Made by a program: the position numbers and the translations under genes. Of a stretch of DNA of 64,000 bases, positions 43,978-51,864 are shown in pieces. Every line of letters starts with the position of its first letter. The first letter of the stretch is position 1. The notes beneath the pieces were generated by a model. It was not told where the DNA came from. It did not search any database and worked only from the letters and a program-made list of their open reading frames with translations. The stretch is from Nocardia altamirensis NBRC 108246. Lineage in GTDB: Bacteria > Actinomycetota > Actinomycetes > Mycobacteriales > Mycobacteriaceae. The stretch lies in NCBI RefSeq assembly GCF_001612685.1, contig NZ_BDAY01000040.1, positions 38,323 to 102,322 of the forward strand. The letters are read 5' to 3'.

Positions 43978-44733
43978 TCAGAGCGTGGGTTTGAGCACAT
44001 AGCCCGCGCCGCGCAGGGTGTGGATCATCGGTTCGCGCCCGCTGTCGATCTTCTTGCGCAGATACGAAATGTAGAGCTCGACGATGTTGGAGCGGCCGCC
44101 GAAATCGTAGCGCCACACTCGATCCAGGATTTGCGCCTTGCTCAACACCCGCTTGGGATTGCGCATGAAATATCGGAGCAGCTCGAACTCGGTCGAGGTC
44201 AACGTGATCGGCTCCCCCGCGCGGGAAACCTCGTGGCTGTCCTCGTCGAGCACCAGGTCGCCGACCACGACCCTGGCGCCGTCGGTTTCGGTGGTGATCC
44301 CGGTACGCCGCAGCAACGCACGCAGCCGCAGGATCACCTCTTCGATACTGAACGGCTTGGTGACATAGTCGTCACCGCCCGCGGTGAAGCCCGCGATGCG
44401 GTCCTCCACCGAATCCTTTGCGGTCAACAGCAATACGGGCAGGTGCGGAATCTGCGCACGGAGTCGGCCGAGCACCTCGAGCCCGGTCATGTCCGGCAGC
44501 ATGACATCGAGCACCACTACATCCGGCCGGACTTCACGCGCCGCGACCACCGCGCCAGCGCCGTCGCCCGCTGTCGTGACCGACCACCCCTCGTAGCGCA
44601 ACGCCATCGACACCATCTCGGCCAGCACCGCCTCATCGTCGACGACGAGCACGGTGACGGGAGCACCGTCGGCACGGTGCATCACGACACGTTCCACCGG
44701 GAGACCGGCATTTCCAGCGCTGATGGTGGACAT
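43978..44733 (-). CDS. OmpR/PhoB-type response regulator
   Basis: A 251-residue regulator: receiver with acidic pair VLVVDDEAVLAE, phosphoacceptor Asp in VVVLDVMLPDMTGLEVL, Thr/Lys in LLLTAKDS and VTKPF; then a winged-helix domain (ITLTSTEFELLRYFMRNPKRVLSKAQIL, VELYISYLRKKID, HTLRGAGYVLKP). The ATG at 44733 has no strong ribosome site; ATG at 44682 is an alternative that would drop 17 residues. It partners the kinase gene that follows and lies divergent from a small secreted protein gene. Confidence 0.92.
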   Translation of the reverse strand: MSTISAGNAGLPVERVVMHRADGAPVTVLVVDDEAVLAEMVSMALRYEGWSVTTAGDGAGAVVAAREVRPDVVVLDVMLPDMTGLEVLGRLRAQIPHLPVLLLTAKDSVEDRIAGFTAGGDDYVTKPFSIEEVILRLRALLRRTGITTETDGARVVVGDLVLDEDSHEVSRAGEPITLTSTEFELLRYFMRNPKRVLSKAQILDRVWRYDFGGRSNIVELYISYLRKKIDSGREPMIHTLRGAGYVLKPTL

Positions 44734-44940
44734 CTGCACATCGTGTGCGAGCGAGCTCGGGCGTGACTGTGCCGTAGCTATGTATTCGCTGTGAGCCACC
44801 TGTCGGGGTGTGCGCTTATCCGATGCACAGCATGGACAAAGTCGCCACCCATCCGCCGACGTTTGACTACATCCCAGGTCACACCGAGTACGTGACCTAC
44901 CGGGCACCGTCCGGACTCGCGAATGAAAGGTCCCGACCAG

Positions 44941-45219
44941 ATGACAACGAAGAACACCGCACGCAAACGGACCGCCGTCAAGATCGCCGTCGCCGGCGCG
45001 CTGCTTGCCGTTCCGACGGCACTCGTTGCGGCGCCCGCGTTCGCTGCGGCACCCGCCAACGACCAGGCCGTCCTGCAGCTCACGCATGGGCCGCAGCAGG
45101 GCCCGGATCAGCATCCTGGCCCGCAGCCCGGCCCCGACAAGCAGCCCGGCCCCGGTCCGCAACCGGGCCCTGGCCCGCAGCCCGGCCCGTTCCCGCTGCC
45201 GCCCACCGGTAGCGCATAG
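44941..45219 (+). CDS. small secreted Pro/Gln/Gly-rich protein
   Basis: A 92-residue protein: signal peptide (AVKIAVAGALLAVPTALVAAPAFA, cleavage near residue 34), then ~45 residues of repeats such as GPQPGPDKQPGPGPQPGPG. The mature part is almost only Gly, Pro and Gln, so an extended cell-wall or surface peptide is likely. It ends PLPPTGSA. The ATG at 44941 has AAAGG upstream; one at 44923 is in frame. It is divergent from the response regulator, which could control it. Confidence 0.72.
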   Translation: MTTKNTARKRTAVKIAVAGALLAVPTALVAAPAFAAAPANDQAVLQLTHGPQQGPDQHPGPQPGPDKQPGPGPQPGPGPQPGPFPLPPTGSA

Positions 45220-45229
45220 CCAGACCTCG

Positions 45230-45269
45230 CGAGATGGCTCCTCGCCCCTGCCGCCGAGGGGCCATCTCG
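45230..45269 (+). terminator. hairpin terminator after small secreted protein gene
   Basis: Stem arms CGAGATGGCTCCTCG and CGAGGGGCCATCTCG (one T-G wobble) with a 10-nt loop, 11 nt after the stop. No T-tract. It shares its CCTCGCGAGA lead-in with the hairpin at 57370. Confidence 0.7.
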
Positions 45270-45425
45270 GGGGAGCCTGTCCCCTGCCGCCCGAGGGGGG
45301 CATCTCGACGGTGCCCATCCCCCGCCGCGCGACAGGCCGTCTCGAAGGTGCCAGGCCCCGCCGCCCGAAAAGCCAGTCCGGCCCTTTCCGTCTGGCGGAC
45401 CATCTCGGAGGTGCTCGGCCCGCGG
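45264..45425. repeat. degenerate ~37-bp tandem repeats
   Basis: Units beginning ATCTCGGGGGAGCC (45264), ATCTCGACGGTGCC (45302), GTCTCGAAGGTGCC (45339) and, after a 27-bp interruption, ATCTCGGAGGTGCT (45402) are each followed by a C-rich stretch with CCGCC. They start within the terminator stem and fill most of the gap to the lipase gene. Confidence 0.65.
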
Positions 45426-45514
45426 ATGTCGGCGCGTTTGCGGTTCGATGCCGACCTCGGCGGGCTATTCTCCGTCCGGTCGAGCGTTTCCCTTCGGAGT
45501 GAAACGAGTTGCCC

Positions 45515-46780
45515 ATGGCCGGCAGGGTTCGACGAGCAGTCGTGGTGTCGGCCGGGTTGACGGCTATGGTCCTTGTGGGCAGCGCGGCCAACGTGCCGCC
45601 AGTCGCGGTCGCCGACGATTTCGCCGCCTCGCCGGCAGCAATGTCGCCGGGCGATATCCTCACCAGCGAGCCGCTACAGATGGCGCTGTCGGTACCGGTC
45701 GATCCTGGATCGTTTCCCGCCAACGCGCAGCGAATCGTCTACCGCACGACCGACGCCAAGGGTGCGCCGACCACCGCGATCGCCACGGTGCTCAGCCCGA
45801 TTCTCCCGTGGCGCGGCATCGGCGAGCGGCCACTGGTGAGCTTCGCGGTCGGCACCCATGGGATCGCATCCCATTGCCGCACTTCGGAATTGATGCAACG
45901 CGTGCTGACCCATCGCCCACCGTTCGATGTTTCCACAGAGTACGAGGCGGTGTTCCTCGGTGCGATGCTGTTGCGAGGCATCGCGGTAGTGGTCACCGAT
46001 TACATTCCCAGCACCTATCTCATCACCGCAGCCGAAGGACACGCTGTCATCGACGCGGCGCGGGCCGCACAACGGCTGCCGGACGCCGGTATTCCAGCGC
46101 GCGGGCCGATCGCGTTCTGGGGTTACTCACAGGGCGGGCACGCGGTAGGCGCCGCCGCCGAGCTGGCTGGATCTTATGCACCTGAACTCGATCTCAAGGG
46201 CTCTTACGTCGGTGCACCACCGGTATCGCATCTGAACCTGTTCAGGTACGCCGAGGGCGGAATGTCGCTGGGCGCGGGCGGTTTCTTCCTGAAATCGCTC
46301 ATCAGCTCCTACCCAGAGCTGGCCGCGGCAGTCGACGAGATGCTCAACGACAAAGGCAGGCAATTCCTGGAAACGACTACCGCCCAATGCGTCGGCGGGG
46401 CGATGCTGAGTTACGGCTTCCAGCCGTCCGATTCGCTCACCAAGGACGGCCGACCGATGGCACAGGCGCTCGAAGCCGACCCGCGGACGGCTCAGGTGCT
46501 CGAGGACATGATGCTCGGCGGCACCGGACCCACTGCGCCAGTGCTGCTTTCGACCGGGAGCAATGACGACCTGGTGCCCCCTACGGACCCGCGACAACTC
46601 GCACGCACCTGGTGCGACAAAGGCGCCACGGTTGACTTGGTCGACCTGCCGCTCCCAATGGTGTTGCCCGGCACCATCATCGGACACACTGTCAACGCGC
46701 CGATCGTCGGATTCACCGAGGCGCAGGATTGGCTCAACGACCGATTCAACGGTATCCCCGCACCTTCCACCTGCCACTGA
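45515..46780 (+). CDS. secretory lipase (LIP family)
   Basis: A 421-residue exported alpha/beta-hydrolase of the actinobacterial secretory lipase (LIP/Lip_A-like) family. Signal peptide with core AVVVSAGLTAMVLVGSAA; RIVYRTTDAKGAPTTAIATVL typical of the family; nucleophile elbow WGYSQGGH at about residue 203; Asp in GSNDDLVPP and His in IIGHTVNAP. Paired Cys suggest disulfides. An in-frame TTG at 45509 is a possible start with a better-spaced GGAG. Probably hydrolyses triacylglycerols or other esters outside the cell. Confidence 0.9.
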   Translation: MAGRVRRAVVVSAGLTAMVLVGSAANVPPVAVADDFAASPAAMSPGDILTSEPLQMALSVPVDPGSFPANAQRIVYRTTDAKGAPTTAIATVLSPILPWRGIGERPLVSFAVGTHGIASHCRTSELMQRVLTHRPPFDVSTEYEAVFLGAMLLRGIAVVVTDYIPSTYLITAAEGHAVIDAARAAQRLPDAGIPARGPIAFWGYSQGGHAVGAAAELAGSYAPELDLKGSYVGAPPVSHLNLFRYAEGGMSLGAGGFFLKSLISSYPELAAAVDEMLNDKGRQFLETTTAQCVGGAMLSYGFQPSDSLTKDGRPMAQALEADPRTAQVLEDMMLGGTGPTAPVLLSTGSNDDLVPPTDPRQLARTWCDKGATVDLVDLPLPMVLPGTIIGHTVNAPIVGFTEAQDWLNDRFNGIPAPSTCH

Positions 46781-46856
46781 GCAGTCCCCCGCTGCTGCTA
46801 TGCGCCGAGATACGCTCCGCCACGAATCGCACCTCTCGGCACATTCGAGGAAGCGA

Positions 46857-47999
46857 TCAGGCGACGGCGTACGGGAAGGCCGCGGCGCGGTGCTGGAAGG
46901 AGAGGATGCGCAGGTTCTGCACTCGACCCTCGCGAATCTCGATGGCACGGCGGATGGTGGCGTTGCCGTCCCAGCCGTCAGGCCCGGCCATCACGATCGG
47001 CAGGTATTCCAGCAGCGCTTCGGAGTTCTCCCAGGTGGCGGAGTTCCACAGGTAGGAAGGGCTGTGGTCGACGCCGTAATAATGCAAGTCTTCGCCGATG
47101 GTGAACATCGGGTCGGCGAACGATGTCGGTCGGGCCCATTCGAAGCCCATCCCCTCGTCGCAGGAGACGTCGACGAAAAGCGTGCCGCGCGCGAACAGGG
47201 GTAGGTCCTCGTTGTTGACGAACATCAGCGGCTGCTCGGTGTCCTGGAGGATGCAGTTCACGACAATGTCGTACTGGGCGAGCATTTCCGCGAGCGGTCC
47301 CGGTTCCGGCGCTTTGAGGGCCAAGGTGCGACTGGGGTTCGCGGGGTCACGCTCGAAATGCTGCATCCGCACCGACGCGAACGGCGAAGCGACCGCGGAC
47401 ACGCTGCGCTGGGTAAGCACCGTGACATCACTGATGCCGAGCGCGGACAGCGCACGAACGGCACCGCGGGCGGTCGCACCGAAGCTGATCACCGCAGCAC
47501 GCATTCGCCGCCCATAATCCCCCGCGGATCCCCGCAATTGCAACGCATGCAGGACCGAGCAGTACCCCGCCAGCTCGTTGTTCTTATGGAAGACATGGAC
47601 GCTGAAGTTGCCCTCTTTCGTCCAGTGGTTCATCGCCTCCCACGCGATCAGGGTGAGACTGCGGTCAATGGCCAACTGCGTCATCCGCTCGTCCTGCACG
47701 CAGTGCGGCCACCCCCACACCACCTGCCCTGGACGCAGATTCTCCAGGTCTTCGGGCAGCGGCTTGGGCAAGAGCAGCACGTCGCACTCGGCGAAGAGCT
47801 CCGCACGCGAGCGATGGCCGCCGATCAGCGGCGCCAAGTGCTCATCGGTGTACCCGAACCGGTCACCGTAGCCACGCTCGAGGAAAACGCGATTACGCAG
47901 TGACGGATCGATCCGGTCGAAGTGTGCGGGGTGGATCGCCAGTCGGTGCTCGTCCTCTTTGCGGGAGGTCGCGACTACACCGATGGTCAGTTGCTTCAC
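46857..47999 (-). CDS. N5-(carboxyethyl)ornithine synthase / alanine dehydrogenase-like
   Basis: A 380-residue NAD(P)H-dependent enzyme of the alanine dehydrogenase/PNT-N superfamily, closest in motif to N5-(carboxyethyl)ornithine synthase. Seen: KEDEHRLAIHPAHFDRI, DVLLLPKPLPEDLENLRPGQVVWGWPHCVQ, LIAWEAMNHW, VFHKNNELAGYCSVLHAL, and Rossmann-like ISFGATARGAVRAL. It would reductively couple pyruvate to ornithine or lysine; substrate is inferred from family resemblance. Start is GTG at 47999. Stands 40 nt after the carotenoid oxygenase gene, same direction, so co-transcription is possible. Confidence 0.82.
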   Translation of the reverse strand: MKQLTIGVVATSRKEDEHRLAIHPAHFDRIDPSLRNRVFLERGYGDRFGYTDEHLAPLIGGHRSRAELFAECDVLLLPKPLPEDLENLRPGQVVWGWPHCVQDERMTQLAIDRSLTLIAWEAMNHWTKEGNFSVHVFHKNNELAGYCSVLHALQLRGSAGDYGRRMRAAVISFGATARGAVRALSALGISDVTVLTQRSVSAVASPFASVRMQHFERDPANPSRTLALKAPEPGPLAEMLAQYDIVVNCILQDTEQPLMFVNNEDLPLFARGTLFVDVSCDEGMGFEWARPTSFADPMFTIGEDLHYYGVDHSPSYLWNSATWENSEALLEYLPIVMAGPDGWDGNATIRRAIEIREGRVQNLRILSFQHRAAAFPYAVA

Positions 48000-48039
48000 T
48001 GTCTGAGCCTACGCGTGTTTCGACGACCACAAGGACTGG

Positions 48040-49518
48040 TCAGCGGGCCGGTAGCTCATCGGGGCTCGGAATCGGCGTTCCCGATTGGGCGATCCGGCGG
48101 GTGAATGTGCCGTGGAATCCCCAGGGGATGTGATGGTTGAGCCATGCAGTGGCGAGCGGGCCCCGTTCGACATCGCGAGCATCGAGGATGACGAGCTGTG
48201 AACGATGTTCGGCAAGCTCGTGATTGAGGAACAGCAGCCAGCCGTCGTCCTCGTCGGCTTCGGGAGTCCTTGGTACGAAGAGTGGTTCGCCGACGCTGCT
48301 GATCGGGAACTCGCAGCGCGTCTCCGCACCGGTCTGCTGGTCGACCTTGATGATCGAGTCGTACACCCTCGCGTCCGCGCTCTTGCCCGCAAGGTAGCTG
48401 TAGCGGTGCTTGCGCGTGGACTGCCGCCAGTCGTATTGCGGAAACTCTACCGAGCGGTCGGTGAGTTCACGTTCGATTACTGTGCCACCCCGGGTAATTC
48501 GGTATTGCATGAGTCGCGAGTCCGGGAACCGTACGCCTTCCGGCACGGCGGTGTTGATCGCGTTTGTCAGCCTGCGGATCTCGTGCCACGCGGTGTCGAA
48601 CCGAACCAACTCGACGACGACATCATCACCGTCGTCGTAGGCGTTGGTCAGGTGGAAGTGCAGCAGAGCCTGGTGCTCGACGATGCGTGGGCGACCACCG
48701 GCCTTGGGCACCAACAGGAATCGCGTGCCCTTCGACTTCTTGAAGCGCAGTGAATCGATGAACGTATGCGTCGCGGGCACGATCTTGGACAGGTCGGGCA
48801 GCAGCGGATCGAGCACGAACACCAGGTATTTCCGGGTCAGCGCGAAGTCGTGGTTCCAGACCAGGTCCAGCATCGGCACCGTGGCGAGCGGGCGGAGCCT
48901 GCCGGAGCGGTCCACCTTGTAGGTCCGGATCCGCGGGGTGGGCAGTAGGTCGAGCCCGAAGTTGTACATCTCGCCGGTGTCGGGATCCCACTTGGGATGC
49001 GCGGAGAACGCGCCGAGAAATCCGAGTCTGCCGTCGAAATCGAAGGCGCCCAACGTATCCAGCGTGTCCGGGTCGATGCGGTGCGGATTGCCGAACTCCC
49101 ACAACGCCAGCAGCCCGCCGTCGTAGTTGACGATATTGGTGTTGGCCACGTTGGCAGGCAGCCGTCCGATGTTGGCAGGCGGACCACCGGGTATCTGGGT
49201 GCCGACACCGCGATAGCGGATGCGATCGGAGCGCTGCCCGTGCGTGAAATGGCGGGTGCGGACGTACCGGTTACGGTAGCGCACCGACGAACCGTCGAGC
49301 ACGAACTGCGACACCATGCCGTCGCCGTCGAAGAGGTTGTGCAGCAACGTACGACCGACCTGATGTTTACCAGGGCCGATGCGATAGAGCGTGCCCGTGA
49401 GGTCCTTGGGCAGCGTTCCGTCGATCTGCTCGACGCGATAGTCGTGCTCCTCCAGCAGAGGCGCATACACACCCTCGTACAAGCCCGTGGCAGGCGTACC
49501 AACCGCATCGATCGACAT
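48040..49518 (-). CDS. carotenoid oxygenase family protein
   Basis: A 492-residue non-heme iron dioxygenase (RPE65/CCD fold) that cleaves double bonds in carotenoids, stilbenes or similar. The four His ligands can be placed at H174 (SAHPKW), H223 (WNHDF), H287 or H289 (LLHFHLTNAYDD) and H469 (WGFHGTF). N-terminal LPKDLTGTLYRIGPG is typical. AAAGGAG precedes the ATG at 49518. It is divergent from a TetR gene, with a palindrome between them that probably controls it. Confidence 0.93.
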   Translation of the reverse strand: MSIDAVGTPATGLYEGVYAPLLEEHDYRVEQIDGTLPKDLTGTLYRIGPGKHQVGRTLLHNLFDGDGMVSQFVLDGSSVRYRNRYVRTRHFTHGQRSDRIRYRGVGTQIPGGPPANIGRLPANVANTNIVNYDGGLLALWEFGNPHRIDPDTLDTLGAFDFDGRLGFLGAFSAHPKWDPDTGEMYNFGLDLLPTPRIRTYKVDRSGRLRPLATVPMLDLVWNHDFALTRKYLVFVLDPLLPDLSKIVPATHTFIDSLRFKKSKGTRFLLVPKAGGRPRIVEHQALLHFHLTNAYDDGDDVVVELVRFDTAWHEIRRLTNAINTAVPEGVRFPDSRLMQYRITRGGTVIERELTDRSVEFPQYDWRQSTRKHRYSYLAGKSADARVYDSIIKVDQQTGAETRCEFPISSVGEPLFVPRTPEADEDDGWLLFLNHELAEHRSQLVILDARDVERGPLATAWLNHHIPWGFHGTFTRRIAQSGTPIPSPDELPAR

Positions 49519-49544
49519 CGCTTCTCCTTTGAAACCGATAATCT

Positions 49545-49560
49545 GATGACGTTCGTCATC
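49545..49560. promoter_or_regulatory. palindrome, probable TetR operator
   Basis: Perfect 7-bp arms GATGACG and CGTCATC around TT, midway between the carotenoid oxygenase and tetR starts (26 and 24 bp away). Confidence 0.7.
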
Positions 49561-49584
49561 CAATTTAAGGAGGGGCCTAGAGTG

Positions 49585-50229
49585 ATGTCAATGACGAGGG
49601 CTGAAGTCGTGCGCCCCTACGGCGGGGTCAGCGCCGAAGACCGGCGAGCGGAACGGCGCACACGGCTGCTGGCGGCCGGACGCAAGGCATGGGCCGAATC
49701 CGGGCCCGCCGGAGTGAAGGTGCGCGGGATCTGCGCGCTGTCGGGGTTGACCGACCGCTACTTCTACGAGCAGTTCGCCAACCGCGACGCGCTACTGCTC
49801 GCCGTCGCCGACGATGTGCGCGACCAGTTGCTCGCCGTCATGGTCGAGGCCGGACTCACCACACCGGGCGGTGCCACGGAAAAGCTCCAAGCGGCGCTCC
49901 AAGCATTTCTCGACACCGCGGCCGAGGATCCACAGATCATGCGGATCGTCACCAGCGACACCAATGCCGTTGCGGGACTGACCGAACGCCGTCACGACGT
50001 GCTGACCATGATCGCCGACCTCGTCGTGCAGCACGCCCCTGACATCCTCGGGGGCGAGCACGACCCTGATCAACTCCGCCGCGCGGCCATGTTCATCACC
50101 GGCGGGGTCAATCAGCTGATCGAAGGCTGGCTCGACGGCACCGTCACCATGACCACCACCGAGCTGGCCGCCGAATGCACCCGCATGTGCCTGAGCGTGC
50201 TGCAAGGCGGTTCGGGGCCGCGCCGATAA
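49585..50229 (+). CDS. TetR family transcriptional regulator
   Basis: A 214-residue TetR-type regulator. HTH region RRTRLLAAGRKAWAESGPAGVKVRGICALSGLTDRYFYEQFANRDALL at residues ~24-72, then a helical ligand domain with two-fold dimer helices. ATG at 49585 follows AAGGAGG. Divergent from the carotenoid oxygenase gene with a shared operator-like palindrome, so it likely represses that gene and itself. Confidence 0.9.
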   Translation: MSMTRAEVVRPYGGVSAEDRRAERRTRLLAAGRKAWAESGPAGVKVRGICALSGLTDRYFYEQFANRDALLLAVADDVRDQLLAVMVEAGLTTPGGATEKLQAALQAFLDTAAEDPQIMRIVTSDTNAVAGLTERRHDVLTMIADLVVQHAPDILGGEHDPDQLRRAAMFITGGVNQLIEGWLDGTVTMTTTELAAECTRMCLSVLQGGSGPRR

Positions 50230-50280
50230 TTGCTGAAGATTAGCCTTGCCGCCAGGCTTGGTTCGCGTCATGGTTGAGGC

Positions 50281-51021
50281 ATGGGTGAATCCGATACTCG
50301 TTCCGGCACAGATGATTTCGACTTCGACACGGCCTATCGCGACGACAGTCCGTTCGGTGCGCGGGCACCATGGGACATCGACGGGCCGCAACCCGCCTTC
50401 GTTGCGCTCGAACAGACGGCGGCAATCGCCGGCGATGTGCTCGATTGTGGTTGCGGCAGCGGCGAAAACGTACTCTTCCTTGCCACGAAGGGCCACACGG
50501 TGACCGGCGTCGATCTCGCACCGACGGCCATCTCGATTGCACAGAAGAAGGCACGCGAACGCGGACTCACCGCGACCTTCACTACCGCCGACGCCCTCGA
50601 ACTCACCGGCTACCACGACCAATTCGACACCGTCATCGACTCCGCCCTGGCGCACTTGTTCGACCCCGACCAGCTCACCCGGTATGCCGCAGCGCTACAC
50701 CGCGCCTGCCGCGTGGATGCCACGGTGCATATCCTCGGCATCAGCGACCGCGCCTTCACATTCCTCCGGAACGAACAGTCGGCAGTGGCCGAGCAGCTCG
50801 AGAACCAACTCCCCAGTGACGCGCTGAAACTCGAGGACATGCTGCCCTCGCTGACGGCAGACCACCTGCGTAACGGCTTCGCAGCGGGATGGGCGGCGGA
50901 GTCCATCACCGAAACCACGCTGCGCACATTCATGCCGTTCCAGACCGACCCGCTCGATCTTCCCGCCCGGCTCGGACGCTTCAGGCGGCTCGCTTCGAAG
51001 ACCGACCCGCAGACACGATAA
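50281..51021 (+). CDS. class I SAM-dependent methyltransferase
   Basis: A 246-residue methyltransferase. Motif I VLDCGCGSGENVLFLATKGHTVTGVDLAPTAI at residues ~53-84, acidic motif III FDTVIDSALAHLF and the usual seven-strand pattern. N-terminus (DDFDFDTAYRDD) with PFGARAPWDIDGPQ is typical of small-molecule (thiol or heterocycle) methyltransferases. 51 nt after the tetR gene in the same direction; possible readthrough. Substrate not predictable. Confidence 0.9.
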   Translation: MGESDTRSGTDDFDFDTAYRDDSPFGARAPWDIDGPQPAFVALEQTAAIAGDVLDCGCGSGENVLFLATKGHTVTGVDLAPTAISIAQKKARERGLTATFTTADALELTGYHDQFDTVIDSALAHLFDPDQLTRYAAALHRACRVDATVHILGISDRAFTFLRNEQSAVAEQLENQLPSDALKLEDMLPSLTADHLRNGFAAGWAAESITETTLRTFMPFQTDPLDLPARLGRFRRLASKTDPQTR

Positions 51022-51197
51022 CTCTCGGTAACCGTTTCGACGGTACCGCCCAGGTCGTGATCCGGTGCCCGACAAGCATATTCGGCATGTTTGCACTCGA
51101 TGCAGACCTGCCGGGCGTGCCACTGTCGGGCTACCGACGATTCAACGGCGCCACCTCCACGCGCAGTCAGCCACGCCGGGCTCCGGTCGGACCGCGT

Positions 51198-51701
51198 TCA
51201 GCTGTTCTGGGGATTTGGTGATCCCAGGAGTTTGCGCAGTAGACGGACGTAGCGTCCCCACTGCGCCGGCTTCGCCACCGCGCCCGTGCAGGCCAGTTCG
51301 GCGCGGTCGAGGCTGTCTTCCATACATGCGTCGTGCAGTGGCCCGATGGCCAGTGGCCAGGTGAGACGGGCCAGACCGGTGGTCTTCATGGCGACCGTGT
51401 GCCGAAGCAGCGTGTGGTCGTCGTCAACGGCAAGGACGGCGTATTCGTGAAAACCGTGGAAGCCGCGCGGCCCGGTGAAGGTGAAACGCACCCAGGTAGC
51501 CGGGACATACGCGGCAACCGTATAGCGGATCGGCTTGTGCCCGCCGACCGCACCGACCTCGAGGGGTCGATCGAACTCCATCGGCGGCCACGCCGCTCGC
51601 GGCCACAGCATGTCGTTGCTGCTCGACAGGGTGTCGATCAGCGGTCCCACCTCGCTGGGCTTTCCAGCCAGTAGTCGCTCGTGCACGTTGTATACGGCCA
51701 T
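51198..51701 (-). CDS. SRPBCC (START-like) family protein
   Basis: A 167-residue protein with a SRPBCC/polyketide-cyclase-like ligand-binding fold. Features: strand AVYNVHERLLAG, helix PSEVGPLIDTLS, WPPMEFDRPLEVGAVGGHKPIRYTVAAYVPATWVRFTF, GFHGFHEYAVLAVDDDHTLLRHTVAM. The ATG at 51701 has AGGAGG 4 nt upstream; the preceding GTG is too close. Hydrophobic ligand binding is expected. It is divergent from the GMC oxidase gene. Confidence 0.8.
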   Translation of the reverse strand: MAVYNVHERLLAGKPSEVGPLIDTLSSSNDMLWPRAAWPPMEFDRPLEVGAVGGHKPIRYTVAAYVPATWVRFTFTGPRGFHGFHEYAVLAVDDDHTLLRHTVAMKTTGLARLTWPLAIGPLHDACMEDSLDRAELACTGAVAKPAQWGRYVRLLRKLLGSPNPQNS

Positions 51702-51864
51702 CACTCCTCCTGGATCTTGTATTAGAGTGATTATTCTACATTACGCCGTAAGTGAATGAACATTCCGCCGCCGCAGGGCTCCTACCTGGTTGTTGACACC
51801 AAACGGTGCGCGCACTCCGCGCGACATGATTAACTCGACCGGCATTGGAGAAGGGGAGTTTTAC

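Noticed and set aside
45190..45219. LPPTG at the C-terminus of the small Pro-rich protein as a sortase signal
   Set aside because: No hydrophobic helix or basic tail follows; the protein ends two residues later.
51715..51750. AT-rich imperfect palindrome (TAGAGTGA / TTATTCTA) as operator for the START-like and GMC genes
   Set aside because: Only 6 of 8 positions match and no regulator gene is adjacent; it may just be the promoter AT-rich stretch.
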